Notes: generated from the letters alone by a model not told the origin. Counted from the first letter of the stretch, positions 8,173 to 17,756 are shown. The stretch is DNA of 64,000 bases from DAOMNN01 sp050486545 (GCA_050486545.1 JBJHDM010000011.1:10225-74224), one strand, 5' to 3'. A program made the numbers and translations.

Positions 8173-9444
8173 ATGAAGCTCGAAACCCTTGCCGTCCATG
8201 GCGGATACAGCCCGGAACCGACCACCAAGGCCGTTGCGGTACCGATCTACCAGACGACTTCGTACGCCTTCGACGACACGCAGCACGGTGCGGACCTGTT
8301 CGATCTGAAGGTCCAGGGCAACATCTATACCCGCATCATGAACCCGACCCAGGACGTGCTCGAGAAGCGCGTCGCGGCGATGGAAGGCGGGATCGCCGCG
8401 CTCGCGATGGCCTCCGGGATGGCCGCCATCACGGCGGCGATCCAGACGATCGCCGAGGCCGGCGACAACATCGTCACGTCGAGCACGCTGTACGGCGGGA
8501 CCTACAACCTGTTCGCCCACACCCTGCCCCAATACGGCGTCGAAGTGCGCTTTGCCGACTATCGGGATCCGGATGCCTTCGAAGGCCTGATCGACGAGCG
8601 GACCAAGGCGGTGTTCTGCGAATCGGTCGGCAATCCGCTCGGAAACATTACCGACTTCGAGCAACTCGCCGACATCGCCCATCGCCACGGCGTGCCGCTC
8701 ATCGTCGACAACACGGTGCCCTCGCCCTACCTGTGCCGGCCCTTCGAGCACGGCGCGGACATCGTCGTGCACGCACTCACCAAGTACCTCGGGGGGCACG
8801 GCAACTCGATCGGCGGCGTCATCGTCGACTCGGGCAGATTCCCGTGGGCCGACCACAAGCAGAAGTTCCGCCGGCTCAATGAGCCCGACGTCTCCTATCA
8901 CGGCGTCGTGTATACCGAGGCGCTGGGGCCGGCCGCCTACATCGGCCGTGCCCGCGTGGTGCCGTTGCGCAACATGGGCGCAGCCATCTCGCCGTTCAAC
9001 GCCTTCCTGATCCTTCAAGGCATCGAGACGCTGACGCTGCGCATGGAACGCATCTGCGAGAACAGCCTGAAGATCGCACGTTTCCTGAAGGATCACCCGA
9101 AGGTCGGCTGGGTCAATTACGCCGGGCTCGAGGATCACAAGGATCACGCACTCGCGCAGAAGTACATGGGCGGGCGCGCGTCCGGCATCCTCAACTTCGG
9201 CGTGAAGGGCGGAAGCCAGGCTGGCGCCCGTTTCCAGGACGCCCTGCAACTCGTCACCCGCCTCGTGAATATCGGCGACTGCAAGACGCTCGCCTGCCAC
9301 CCGGCCTCGACCACGCACCGCCAGCTCGGTGCGGAGGAAATGGCCAAGGCCGGGGTCTCCGAGGACATGATCCGACTGTCGGTCGGCATCGAGCATATCG
9401 ACGACCTCGTCGCCGACCTCGACCAGGCGCTGTCCAAGGCCTGA
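8173..9444 (+). CDS. metY: O-acetylhomoserine sulfhydrylase (aminocarboxypropyltransferase)
   Basis: 423 residues, full length for the Cys/Met-metabolism PLP family. Features seen are IYQTTSYAFDDTQH, the arginine loop NIYTRIMNPTQDVLEKR, the cofactor-stacking segment SSTLYGGTYNLF, and the PLP lysine in VVHALTKYLGGHGNSIGG. The C-terminus has LACHPASTTHRQL, the usual substrate arginine region. MetY makes homocysteine from O-acetylhomoserine and sulfide in the cytoplasm. The gene stands alone, divergent from the ParA pair. Closely related MetZ or CysK-like activities cannot be excluded from sequence alone, but the length and the inserted loops fit MetY. Confidence 0.92.
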   Translation: MKLETLAVHGGYSPEPTTKAVAVPIYQTTSYAFDDTQHGADLFDLKVQGNIYTRIMNPTQDVLEKRVAAMEGGIAALAMASGMAAITAAIQTIAEAGDNIVTSSTLYGGTYNLFAHTLPQYGVEVRFADYRDPDAFEGLIDERTKAVFCESVGNPLGNITDFEQLADIAHRHGVPLIVDNTVPSPYLCRPFEHGADIVVHALTKYLGGHGNSIGGVIVDSGRFPWADHKQKFRRLNEPDVSYHGVVYTEALGPAAYIGRARVVPLRNMGAAISPFNAFLILQGIETLTLRMERICENSLKIARFLKDHPKVGWVNYAGLEDHKDHALAQKYMGGRASGILNFGVKGGSQAGARFQDALQLVTRLVNIGDCKTLACHPASTTHRQLGAEEMAKAGVSEDMIRLSVGIEHIDDLVADLDQALSKA

Positions 9445-9461
9445 GTTTCACGCCTGAATCG

Positions 9462-9500
9462 AACGCGGGCGTCCCGACAGTCGTACGGGGCACCCGCGTT
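9462..9500 (+). terminator. putative terminator hairpin after metY
   Basis: AACGCGGG at 9462-9469 pairs perfectly with CCCGCGTT at 9493-9500, and part of the 23-nt loop can pair further. No T-run follows, so factor-independent termination would be inefficient. Confidence 0.35.
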
Positions 9501-9620
9501 CCTGGCGCCGTTCGTGCGCACACCTTTCCACGAAGACCCGCGCCTCCCGAACCGGTCGCGTGACGTATTTCACGCACCACGGAAAAGTACCCCGTCGCCC
9601 CACCTGCAACTGAAGACTTT

Positions 9621-9634
9621 TTGACTTGCGGCAA
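9621..9634 (+). promoter_or_regulatory. FNR/DNR-type box before the haem-sensor GGDEF/EAL gene
   Basis: TTGAC-N4-GGCAA at 9621-9634 differs from the DNR-type palindrome TTGAC-N4-GTCAA at one base. A -10-like TACCAT follows at 9657-9662, exactly 22 nt later, which places the box at about -41.5 as in class II FNR promoters. The same spacing occurs at nosZ, nosR and the cytochrome c gene. Confidence 0.5.
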
Positions 9635-9725
9635 ACTTCGCGGCAAACGGGCTCGGTACCATCGCCCGACACCCCAATTCGGGCCGTACGGGTTTACCCG
9701 CGGATCAAGAGGAATGCTTCCTGCG

Positions 9726-12311
9726 ATGCGACTGCGCACCTTCATCTTCGCGACTTCGGCAGTCGTCGGCGCCATCTTCTTCGGGATCAGCGGATTCTTC
9801 GTCAGCAAGACCTTCGAGGACCTGTTCGCGACCGAGACCCGCTCACGCGCCGGGGACGTCGCGCGGCTCACCTTCTCGTCCATGTACGAGATCATGAACC
9901 GGGGATGGACGCGCGAGCAGGCCGAGCAGTATCTCTCCATCCTGCGCGCGACCTCGTCCAACCAGGGCATGTCGGTCGAGCTCTATCGCGGGCCGCTCGT
10001 CGAGGAGATCTATGGCGAGATTCCGCAACCCGAACTCGGTCCGAACGTTCGCGAGGCGTTGAGGACCGGCAGACAGGTGGACGAGGTCACCGGTGGACGC
10101 ACGCGCAGCACCTATCCGTTGAAGGCCGAGGCCCGTTGCCTGCGTTGTCACGACAACGCACAGGTCGGGGACGTGCTCGGGGCCATCGAGATCGGTCAAC
10201 CCTATGGGGAGGTGGTCGCAAAGGCACGCCAGGCCTTCTATGCAGGCGCGATCCCGAGCCTGATCGCCGCCTTGCTGTTCGCCACCCTGGCCGTCCTGTG
10301 GGTCGGCCGCAGGATCGCGCTGGGCGTCACCGACGTCGAATCGAGTCTCGATTCGATCAACAGCCTGGCGGATCTCAAGCACCTCGAAGTGGTGGACAAG
10401 CGCTACGATTTCGTCGAACTCAACCGCATTCACAGCGCGATCACGGCGCTGGCGGCACGGCTGCGCGGGATTGCCGTCGACAAGGACATCCTGATGTTCG
10501 AGATCGGGCTGCTGGAGAAATTCGTGATCACCTCCGAAGTGATCCGCGACTGGCGCGAATACGTCAGCCAGCTACTGTCCGACATCAACGGCATCCTCAA
10601 GGCCCATGTGCTGTTCTCGGTGTTCCAGATCGATGACGAGTTGTTCGACATCGAGATCTTCTGGCATCGGGAGCCCGACCAGGCGACCCGCGAGCACGTC
10701 GAAGCCACCGTGATCGAGGCGCTTCGCAACGATTCGCGCTTCAGCGCCCCGGCGTCGCTGAACATCCATCACCACTTCCGGAATGACGGATCCAGCCAGC
10801 CGGTACAACTCGATGCGGCAGAACTGGCGTTGCAGATCAAGTCCTTCTTCGTCGAAAGTCCCAAGATCGGCAGCATCGTCGGAATCGGGGTGCATTCGGA
10901 CACGCTGCGCGACCCGACCCACCATCTGGTCCTCGAGAGCATCCTGTCGACCCTGCTCAACGTCGTCGGCTCGATCAAGGCCATCCACAAGTACACGCGC
11001 GATCTCGAGTACTACGCAACGCGCGACCCGCTGACCGATCTCTACAACCAGCGCGTGTTCTGGGAACTGCTCGACTACGAGATCAGCCGCTGCAAGCGTC
11101 ACGATGCCAAGACGACCTTGCTGATGATCGACCTCGACAACTTCAAGGTCATCAACGACCACTTCGGTCATGCCGTCGGCGACGAATTCCTGCAGAAGTT
11201 CGCCCGTGCGATCCAGGCCGCTCTGCGCGGCGGAGACATCTTCGCCCGCTACGGCGGGGACGAGTTCGTCGCCCTGTTACCCGAATCCGATCTCGAGCAA
11301 GGCCATGTCGTCGCGCAGCGCGTGCTCGACGCCGCCCGCAGCGTCTCGATCGATGCCGGCGAGAAAGGCAAGGCGAGCGCGTCGGTTTCGATCGGTATTG
11401 CGGTCTATCCCGACCATGCGACCGACTCCAAGGACATGTTCCTGTTTGCCGACACGCTGATGTACCGGGCCAAGTCCCAAGGCAAGGAACGGGTCGCGCT
11501 ACCGACGGAAGAAGACGTCATGGCGGCCTTCCGGAACATCTCGGACATGGGCATCGCCGTCATGGCCGCGGTGAACGAGCGCCGGATGATTCCGTTCTTC
11601 CAGCCGATCGCTGCGGTGGGGGACGGGAGGATTGCCGCGGTCGAGGTATTGTCGCGGTTGGAAATCGACGGCAAGCTCATGCGCGCCGACCAGTTCATCG
11701 AGATCGCCGAGAAGATGGGCATCATCCACCGGCTGGACGAGATCGTCATCGAAGCGGCCCTGCAGCAGGTGGTCGAAAGCCGTTTCGACGGCTACGTGTT
11801 CTTCAACCTCTCGCCACGCGCCCTCGTGCTGTCGGAGTTCACCCGTTCGTTGCGGACCATCGTTCAGAACTCCGGCATCGCTCCGGAACGAATCGTATTC
11901 GAACTCACCGAGCGGGACACGGTGAAGAATCTGTCGCTGCTCGAGCGCTTCTTCATGGACATCAAGTCCGAGGGCTTCGGCCTGGCGATCGACGACTTCG
12001 GCTCGGGATTTTCGTCCTTCCACTACCTGCGCCGCTTCCCGTTCGACTTCCTCAAGATCGAGGGCGACTTCATCGCCAACATGCTGCACAGCGACCGCGA
12101 CCGCATCTTCGTGCGTTCGATCAACGACCTGGCCCGTGCCCTGAACATCCAGGTGATCGCCGAGTTCGTCGAATCCGAGGAGGTGCTCGACATGCTGCGC
12201 GACCTGCACATCGACTATGCGCAGGGCTACCACATCGGCCGCCCCGACCGGATGCTGCCGGAGGCCGCACGTCAAAACGCCCGGTCGGACGAACCGGCAC
12301 AAAGCATCTGA
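9726..12311 (+). CDS. membrane GGDEF/EAL protein with periplasmic CxxCH (haem c) sensor domain
   Basis: 861 residues from ATG 9726 (ATG 9714 would add four). The purine-rich AAGAGGA ends at 9713, so the later ATG has the better spacing. A TM helix (residues about 4-25) precedes a periplasmic domain of the Tll0287/DUF3365 kind that contains CLRCH at residues 138-142, a covalent haem c site. A second TM is at about 170-195. Then come a long linker, a GGDEF domain with intact GGDEF at 510-514, and an EAL domain with EVL at 640-642. The EAL domain keeps FNLS, FELTE, DDFGSG, the FLKIEG lysine, AEFVE and QGY. Both cyclic-di-GMP synthesis and hydrolysis are therefore possible. A redox or gas (NO, O2) input is inferred from the haem motif and the FNR-type promoter. 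Confidence 0.85.
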   Translation: MRLRTFIFATSAVVGAIFFGISGFFVSKTFEDLFATETRSRAGDVARLTFSSMYEIMNRGWTREQAEQYLSILRATSSNQGMSVELYRGPLVEEIYGEIPQPELGPNVREALRTGRQVDEVTGGRTRSTYPLKAEARCLRCHDNAQVGDVLGAIEIGQPYGEVVAKARQAFYAGAIPSLIAALLFATLAVLWVGRRIALGVTDVESSLDSINSLADLKHLEVVDKRYDFVELNRIHSAITALAARLRGIAVDKDILMFEIGLLEKFVITSEVIRDWREYVSQLLSDINGILKAHVLFSVFQIDDELFDIEIFWHREPDQATREHVEATVIEALRNDSRFSAPASLNIHHHFRNDGSSQPVQLDAAELALQIKSFFVESPKIGSIVGIGVHSDTLRDPTHHLVLESILSTLLNVVGSIKAIHKYTRDLEYYATRDPLTDLYNQRVFWELLDYEISRCKRHDAKTTLLMIDLDNFKVINDHFGHAVGDEFLQKFARAIQAALRGGDIFARYGGDEFVALLPESDLEQGHVVAQRVLDAARSVSIDAGEKGKASASVSIGIAVYPDHATDSKDMFLFADTLMYRAKSQGKERVALPTEEDVMAAFRNISDMGIAVMAAVNERRMIPFFQPIAAVGDGRIAAVEVLSRLEIDGKLMRADQFIEIAEKMGIIHRLDEIVIEAALQQVVESRFDGYVFFNLSPRALVLSEFTRSLRTIVQNSGIAPERIVFELTERDTVKNLSLLERFFMDIKSEGFGLAIDDFGSGFSSFHYLRRFPFDFLKIEGDFIANMLHSDRDRIFVRSINDLARALNIQVIAEFVESEEVLDMLRDLHIDYAQGYHIGRPDRMLPEAARQNARSDEPAQSI

Positions 12312-12427
12312 GCACGGCGGTTTTCGCCGGTTTGCACACGCGACACCCCGCTGACGGGGACGGTTGGCGGCCGCTCGGGCTATCCTCCCACGTCCGAGAT
12401 AACATTCCACGATCCGACAACTTTTCG

Positions 12428-12456
12428 CTCAAGGATTTGCTCCTGAAGACGATATC
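12428..12456 (+). promoter_or_regulatory. putative sigma-28 (FliA) promoter of the chemoreceptor gene
   Basis: CTCAAG at 12428-12433, a 15-nt spacer, and ACGATATC at 12449-12456 resemble the FliA consensus TAAA-N15-GCCGATAA. It lies 58 bp before the chemoreceptor start. Chemoreceptor genes are usual FliA targets. Confidence 0.4.
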
Positions 12457-12513
12457 ATTGCAACGCCAACGCTTTGGCAACCGTCCGAATACCCGACGGC
12501 TTCAATGGAGTAG

Positions 12514-14535
12514 ATGATGAGATCGATTTTCGCGCCGGCTGAAGGCCTAATGAACCGCCTCAGCTATCCGGTGAAGTTCGCCGTCCTGGGCTTCATCACC
12601 TTCATCGCCTTCGCCAGCCTCATGCTGGCCCTGGGCAAGCAGCTCACCACCACGATCAACCATACGCGCAACCAGCTCGTCGCAACCGAGCTGTCCCGCC
12701 CGCTCTCGAAAACGGTCGAACTCATGCAGCAACACCGCGGCATGTCCTCGGCCTTCCTCGGCGGCGACGCGTCGATGCGCGAACGGCGCGAGGCGAAGCA
12801 GCGCGAGGTGGAAGACGCGGTCGCCCGGTTTGAAGCCGCACTGGACGCACCCCATCGCGAATCGAAGGAATGGCAGTCGATCCTGTCCCAGTGGAACGCA
12901 CTGCGCCGTGACGGGATCTTCTGGACCCAGCTGGAAAACGTCCAGGCGCATACACGCATGATCGGACAGTTGCTTGCCTACCAGATCGCGCTGGCCGATG
13001 AGTACGGCCTCACCTTCGATCCACAGGCCGACACGTACTACCTGATGTCGACCGCGGTCATCCGCCTGCCCTACATGCTCGAACGCATCGGCCAGCTACG
13101 CGCACGCGGCTCCGGTGCGCTGGCGACCGGAAACCTGCCCGAGCAGGCCAGGATCGGGCTGAGCGTGTTGTCGGGCGAAGTGAAGGCAGCCGTCGAGGAG
13201 CTCGAAATCAATCTCGGCAAGGTGGTCGCCCAGCGCCCCGATCTCGACGCACGCCTGACGCAGAGTCTCATGAACCTAAAGGAGCGGCTGCAGAACGTCG
13301 AGCGCGTGATCAACCAGATGGTCTTTATCGGCGACTTCCGGTCCACGACCCCGGCGGCGTACTTCGACATGGCCACGGCGGCACTCGAGGTCGGCTACGA
13401 GCAGATGTACGACATCCTGCTGCCGACGCTCGACGAACTGCTCCACGAACGCATCGACGACGCCCAGAGCGTGCTGTATTTCAACGTCATCGTTCTTGCC
13501 GTGGTGCTGCTGATCATCGGCTACCTGTCGGTCGGCGCCTACCTGTCGGTCATCGACAGCATTCGCAAGCTCGTCGGCGGCAGCCGGCAACTCGCCGAAG
13601 GCGACCTGACCACCCACATCAACCTGGACACCCGCGACGAACTCCGCAATGTCGCCACGAGTTTCAACGACATGGCCGACGGCATGCGCAAGCTGATCGC
13701 CAGCATCCAGGGCAACTCCGGGCACGTCGCCGACGCAGCCAAGAACATGGTCGCCTCCTCGGAAGAGATCGACAAGGCCTCGATGAGCCAGAGCGAATCG
13801 GCTTCGAGCATGGCGGCGGCCGTCGAGCAGATGACCGTCGGCATCGACCACATCACGACGAATGCGGGGCATGCGACCGAGCTTGCACAGGAATCGGGAC
13901 GGCTCTCGAGCCAGGGCAGCGACATCGTCAGTTCCGTGATCCGGGAGATCCAGGAGATCGCCGATTCGGTCGGTACCTCGGCACGCAGCATCGAACAGCT
14001 CGGGAAGGATTCCGAGCAGATCTCGACCATCGTCGGCGTGATCAAGGAAATCGCCGACCAGACCAACCTGCTCGCGTTGAACGCGGCGATCGAGGCGGCC
14101 CGTGCGGGCGAACAGGGGCGCGGTTTCGCGGTCGTGGCCGACGAAGTCCGCAAGCTGGCCGAGCGCACGGCGAGTTCCACGACCGAAATCGCCCAGATGG
14201 TCGAGCGCATCCAGCATGGCACACGTGGCGCGGTGCAATCCATGGACGAGGGAGTCGGTCGGGTCAGCGGCGGCGTCGAGCGCGCCCGTCAGGCCGGCGA
14301 GGCGATGGATTCGATCCGCGAGGGGGCCCGCAAGGTCGTCGAGACGGTGGCCGAGATCACCGATGCCCTGCGCGAGCAAAGCGCGGCCTCGACCGACATC
14401 GCACGCAACGTCGAGACGATCGCACAGATGGCCGAACGCAACAGCGGAACGGCTTCGGAAAACCATCACACGGCAAACCGCCTGGAAGGCCTCGCGAGCG
14501 ACCTGCTCGGAAGCGTGGGACGCTTCAGGGTCTGA
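12514..14535 (+). CDS. methyl-accepting chemotaxis protein
   Basis: 673 residues, with ATG at 12514 and a second in-frame ATG at 12517. A TM helix at about 21-42 (VKFAVLGFITFIAFASLML) is followed by a large alpha-helical periplasmic domain of about 290 residues. That domain contains MQQHRGMSSAFLGGD, reminiscent of the nitrate/nitrite-sensing (NIT) helix pattern. A second TM at about 325-345 is followed by HAMP and the cytoplasmic signalling domain with the conserved hairpin tip IADQTNLLALNAAIEAARAG. Methylation regions flank the tip. The ligand is not identifiable; nitrate sensing is only a suggestion from the NIT-like motif and the neighbourhood. Confidence 0.9.
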   Translation: MMRSIFAPAEGLMNRLSYPVKFAVLGFITFIAFASLMLALGKQLTTTINHTRNQLVATELSRPLSKTVELMQQHRGMSSAFLGGDASMRERREAKQREVEDAVARFEAALDAPHRESKEWQSILSQWNALRRDGIFWTQLENVQAHTRMIGQLLAYQIALADEYGLTFDPQADTYYLMSTAVIRLPYMLERIGQLRARGSGALATGNLPEQARIGLSVLSGEVKAAVEELEINLGKVVAQRPDLDARLTQSLMNLKERLQNVERVINQMVFIGDFRSTTPAAYFDMATAALEVGYEQMYDILLPTLDELLHERIDDAQSVLYFNVIVLAVVLLIIGYLSVGAYLSVIDSIRKLVGGSRQLAEGDLTTHINLDTRDELRNVATSFNDMADGMRKLIASIQGNSGHVADAAKNMVASSEEIDKASMSQSESASSMAAAVEQMTVGIDHITTNAGHATELAQESGRLSSQGSDIVSSVIREIQEIADSVGTSARSIEQLGKDSEQISTIVGVIKEIADQTNLLALNAAIEAARAGEQGRGFAVVADEVRKLAERTASSTTEIAQMVERIQHGTRGAVQSMDEGVGRVSGGVERARQAGEAMDSIREGARKVVETVAEITDALREQSAASTDIARNVETIAQMAERNSGTASENHHTANRLEGLASDLLGSVGRFRV

Positions 14536-14549
14536 AAGCCACCGGTCCG

Positions 14550-14580
14550 GGGCCGTTGCGACCGAGACTCGGCACGGCCC
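14550..14580. terminator. putative bidirectional hairpin between convergent genes
   Basis: GGGCCGT (14550-14556) pairs with ACGGCCC (14574-14580), and further pairing is possible inside. It sits between the chemoreceptor stop and the convergent phhB stop. There is no T-run. Confidence 0.35.
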
Positions 14581-14592
14581 GCACCGGCCCGT

Positions 14593-14901
14593 TCAGTGGG
14601 CCGGAGGCACGCCTCCGGCGACTGCGTCCATGAACCGGGCGAGTTCGACGTCCTTCGCGGTCACACCGCCGGCATCGTGCGTCGCGAGGGTCACCTCGAC
14701 CCGGTTATAGACATTGAACCACTCGGGATGGTGGTCCATCCGTTCCGCCATCAGTGCCACGCGGGCCATGAAGCCGAAAGCCGCGTTGAAGTCGCGGAAC
14801 CGGAACGTTCGGGTCAGTGCTTCCCGCCCATCGACCATTTCCCAGTCCTGCAAGGTTTCGAGTGCCGCACCGCGCTCGTCATCCGTCAATCGCTGGCTCA
14901 T
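14593..14901 (-). CDS. phhB: pterin-4a-carbinolamine dehydratase
   Basis: 102 residues, the normal size. The active-site motif is MDHHPEWFNVYNRVEVTLATHDAGGVT near residues 58-83, with the catalytic histidine pair. The ATG at 14901 has AAGGAG six bases upstream and the protein begins MSQRLTDDER as the family usually does. It regenerates quinonoid dihydrobiopterin from 4a-hydroxytetrahydropterin formed by phenylalanine hydroxylase. No phhA is in the window, so its partner is elsewhere or the protein has another role such as a molybdopterin or folate side function. Confidence 0.93.
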   Translation of the reverse strand: MSQRLTDDERGAALETLQDWEMVDGREALTRTFRFRDFNAAFGFMARVALMAERMDHHPEWFNVYNRVEVTLATHDAGGVTAKDVELARFMDAVAGGVPPAH

Positions 14902-15070
14902 TTCACGCTCCTTTGCGCCCCCGGAATGTGAATGAGACTCGTGCAGCGCACGCCAGTTCGCCGTCTCGGCGATGGTGTCGATCACATCGATCCGGATCGG
15001 CGTCCCGATTGCACGGACCCGCCCTCGCGCGTATCCTCCACCGGCTTCGATCGCCAGAACCGCCTCCAGC

Positions 15071-16270
15071 ATGCCCGACTACTTCGACGTTATCGTGATC
15101 GGCGCCGGTGCCGCCGGCATGATGTGCGCGGCACAGGCCGGCCAGCGTGGTCGCCGTGTGCTGCTGGTCGATCATGCCTCGAAGGTCGGCGAGAAGATCC
15201 GGATCTCGGGTGGCGGGCGCTGCAACTTCACGAACCGGCGCGTCGGCCCCGAACATTACCTGTGCTCGAACCCCCATTTCGTACGCTCCGCGCTGAGTCG
15301 CTATACGTCGGGGCACTTCATCGAACTCGTCGAACGGTACGAAATTGCCTTTCACGAACGCGAGCACGGTCAGTTGTTCTGCGACGACTCCGCAGCACGG
15401 ATCATCGACCTGTTGCGCCGCGAGTGCGACGAAGGCAACGTACACTGGGCGATGCCGCTCCAGGTCGAGGCGATCGATCGTGCAGATCACGACGGTGCAG
15501 GCTTCCGGCTGGTCACTTCACGTGGACCACTCGTCTGTGAAAGCCTGGTCATTGCCACGGGCGGCCTGTCGATTCCGCGCATTGGCGCCACTCCGTTCGG
15601 ATATCGGATTGCCGGTCAGTTCGGGATTCCCGTCGTTCCCCCACGCGCCGCCCTTGTCCCGCTCACCCTCGGCCCGGAAACCCTGCGCCGGCTCCAGCCG
15701 CTTGCGGGCGCATCGCTCGACGTCGAGGCACGGTGTAACGGCGGCCGCTTTCGCGAGGCCATGCTGATCACCCACAAAGGGCTGTCGGGGCCGGTCATCC
15801 TCCAGATCTCGAGCTACTGGCAGGCTCAGGAAGAAGGCCAGCGGGACCCCGTCAGCATCGACCTGCTGCCCGACCTGGACGTGCCCGCCTGGCTCGAAGC
15901 CCACGCGCACGACCGCGGCCTCCTGCCAAACCTGCTGGCCGAATACCTGCCGCGCCGGTTCGCCCACGCCTGGTGCGAACTTCACGGCTGGACGAAACCC
16001 ATCAACCAGTTCGGCCGCAATACCCTGCGCGAAATCGCCGAAACCCTCACGAGCTGGCGGATCGCACCTTCCGGCACCTTGGGCTACGCCAAGGCGGAGG
16101 TCACGCTGGGCGGTGTCGACACCCGGTCGCTGTCGTCACGGACGATGGAGGCCGTCGCCTGCAAGGGACTCTACTTCATCGGCGAGGTCATGGACGTGAC
16201 CGGTCACCTGGGCGGCTACAACTTCCAGTGGGCGTGGTCATCCGGCCACGCCGCCGGTCAGTTCGCCTGA
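15071..16270 (+). CDS. NAD(P)/FAD-dependent oxidoreductase, YhiN/HI0933 family
   Basis: 399 residues from ATG 15071. The N-terminal FAD-binding motif is DVIVIGAGAAGMM, then GEKIRISGGGRCNFTN is the family signature, and near the C-terminus GEVMDVTGHLGGYNFQWAWSSG closes the FAD site. The biological reaction of this conserved family is unsettled, so only a flavin-dependent redox role can be stated. The stop overlaps the convergent MFS gene by 13 bp. Confidence 0.88.
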   Translation: MPDYFDVIVIGAGAAGMMCAAQAGQRGRRVLLVDHASKVGEKIRISGGGRCNFTNRRVGPEHYLCSNPHFVRSALSRYTSGHFIELVERYEIAFHEREHGQLFCDDSAARIIDLLRRECDEGNVHWAMPLQVEAIDRADHDGAGFRLVTSRGPLVCESLVIATGGLSIPRIGATPFGYRIAGQFGIPVVPPRAALVPLTLGPETLRRLQPLAGASLDVEARCNGGRFREAMLITHKGLSGPVILQISSYWQAQEEGQRDPVSIDLLPDLDVPAWLEAHAHDRGLLPNLLAEYLPRRFAHAWCELHGWTKPINQFGRNTLREIAETLTSWRIAPSGTLGYAKAEVTLGGVDTRSLSSRTMEAVACKGLYFIGEVMDVTGHLGGYNFQWAWSSGHAAGQFA

Positions 16271-17487
16271 CCGGGTCGCGTTCGTCTCGACAACAGCAAC
16301 GGCACGAGACTGGCCGCCTGGAAGATCAGGAGAGATCCATAGGCTGCCACCAGGGATCCGGACACCGACCATCCCATGCCTTGCAGCCCGTCCAGCACGC
16401 CCCCCAGACCCCATTGCACGCCGAAGGCGCCGAAGAAGGCCATGAGGTTGATCGCCGTGCTCACGCGTCCGAACGCTTCCTTCGGAAAGTGCGATGCGGT
16501 GGCGATATAGGCCTGCGCGTTGACCGACGACAGCACGCCAAGCGCAAACCAGAGCGGCGCGGGCGGTCCCGCGGAAACAAGGATCAGGATCTGCACCGCG
16601 AGCATCGCCGTGAATCCGACCTGCATCAGCCGCAAGGGCGTGACGCCGCGCCGGGCCAGACGCGTTCCGAGCAGGCCGATCGACATCTGCCCGGCAAGCA
16701 TCCCGACGTTGAGTATCATCAGATGGGCCGCCGCCTGCGTCAGCGTCATGCCGTTGACATTCATCAACCAGGGTACGGCCCAGAGGCTTTGCAAGGCCAT
16801 GAAGCCGCCGGTGAAGAACATCGCCGATCCGGCCATGCGCAGGAACGCGGCCGAAGCGAAGATGTGGGCGACGGAACGGAACGCGTCGCCAAGCTTCTCC
16901 CGCGCACGGTGTTCCGCCTCTTCGGGTACGGCAAGCAGAACGTAGGCCGCGATGCCTCCCGCAACGGCCGCGATGATCCAGAAGACACCCCGCCACCCGA
17001 CCAGCGGAAGCAATGCCTCCACCGGAGCACTCGCGGTCAGGGCGCCCAGGGCGCCCGCGGCCATGATGAATCCGGTCATCGAACTCTGGCGCTCGGGCGG
17101 GTACCACATCGCGAAACCCTTGAGGCCCGCCATCAGGCAGGCCGAAACCCCAAGTCCGATCAAGGCCCGCGCCAATCCGAGTTCCAGGAGCGAATCCCCG
17201 AGCGCGAACAGCACCGCGCCCAGGGCGGCCAGCAGCAGAAGACCGCCTTCGACCCGGCGCGGCCCGAACCGGTCGAGCGCGATGCCAAGCGGGATCTGTG
17301 CAACACCGAAACTGAGGAAATAGGCACTGGTCAGCAGGCCGAGGTCCGCGGCGGACAGCGACAGGTCGCGCGTGAGGTCCGGTGAAATCACCGCATTGAC
17401 CGTGCGCAGCAAGTAGGAAAGGTAGTAGCCGAGCGCAAACGGCAGGAAGATCGTTCCGAACGGGTTCGGACGATACGTGTTCGTCAT
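16258..17487 (-). CDS. MFS transporter
   Basis: 409 residues with twelve predicted TM helices. The loop 2-3 motif GIALDRFGPRRVEG, the GFAMWYPPERQSSMTGF segment after helix 4, and an Arg-rich middle loop are seen. The pattern is that of a major facilitator carrier of organic anions or small solutes. The nitrate-signature glycine motifs of NarK are not found, so nitrate transport is not supported even though the gene borders N-oxide genes. The ATG at 17487 has GGAGAAC upstream. It diverges from the hemerythrin operon across a 269-bp region that holds an FNR-type box. Confidence 0.8.
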   Translation of the reverse strand: MTNTYRPNPFGTIFLPFALGYYLSYLLRTVNAVISPDLTRDLSLSAADLGLLTSAYFLSFGVAQIPLGIALDRFGPRRVEGGLLLLAALGAVLFALGDSLLELGLARALIGLGVSACLMAGLKGFAMWYPPERQSSMTGFIMAAGALGALTASAPVEALLPLVGWRGVFWIIAAVAGGIAAYVLLAVPEEAEHRAREKLGDAFRSVAHIFASAAFLRMAGSAMFFTGGFMALQSLWAVPWLMNVNGMTLTQAAAHLMILNVGMLAGQMSIGLLGTRLARRGVTPLRLMQVGFTAMLAVQILILVSAGPPAPLWFALGVLSSVNAQAYIATASHFPKEAFGRVSTAINLMAFFGAFGVQWGLGGVLDGLQGMGWSVSGSLVAAYGSLLIFQAASLVPLLLSRRTRPGQAN

Positions 17488-17604
17488 GACCGTTCTCCGT
17501 ATCAGGATGCGTGACGCAATGCTCCGTGCGCCTGCACTCCGAGCCCGTCCCGAGCCGGATGAGCCGGAACGCCCCGACTCGAACTATTTGAATTCTCAAT
17601 GTTT

Positions 17605-17618
17605 TTGATTACAGTCAA
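17605..17618. promoter_or_regulatory. FNR/DNR-type box between MFS and hemerythrin genes
   Basis: TTGAT-TACA-GTCAA matches the FNR/DNR palindrome (TTGAT-N4-ATCAA or GTCAA) at nearly every position. No -10 lies 22 nt away toward hemerythrin. A weak TCGAGT lies 22 nt away toward the MFS gene, and CATACG at 17673-17678 would fit a class I promoter for hemerythrin. Which gene it drives is open. The box suits a regulator like the one encoded at 19809. Confidence 0.65.
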
Positions 17619-17756
17619 AAACGTGGACAACTTCCATTCCGGCCCGGAACGGAAGGGAGCCGAAGACTTCTGCATACGGAATCCGATGGTTTGATGGACA
17701 TCAAGGCGCCGTTTCACCGTGCTCGGAAAATGACCGCACGAAACGGAGAAACAACC

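Noticed and set aside
16258..17487. MFS gene considered as a NarK-type nitrate/nitrite carrier because of its neighbours
   Set aside because: The glycine-rich nitrate signature motifs of NarK are not present.
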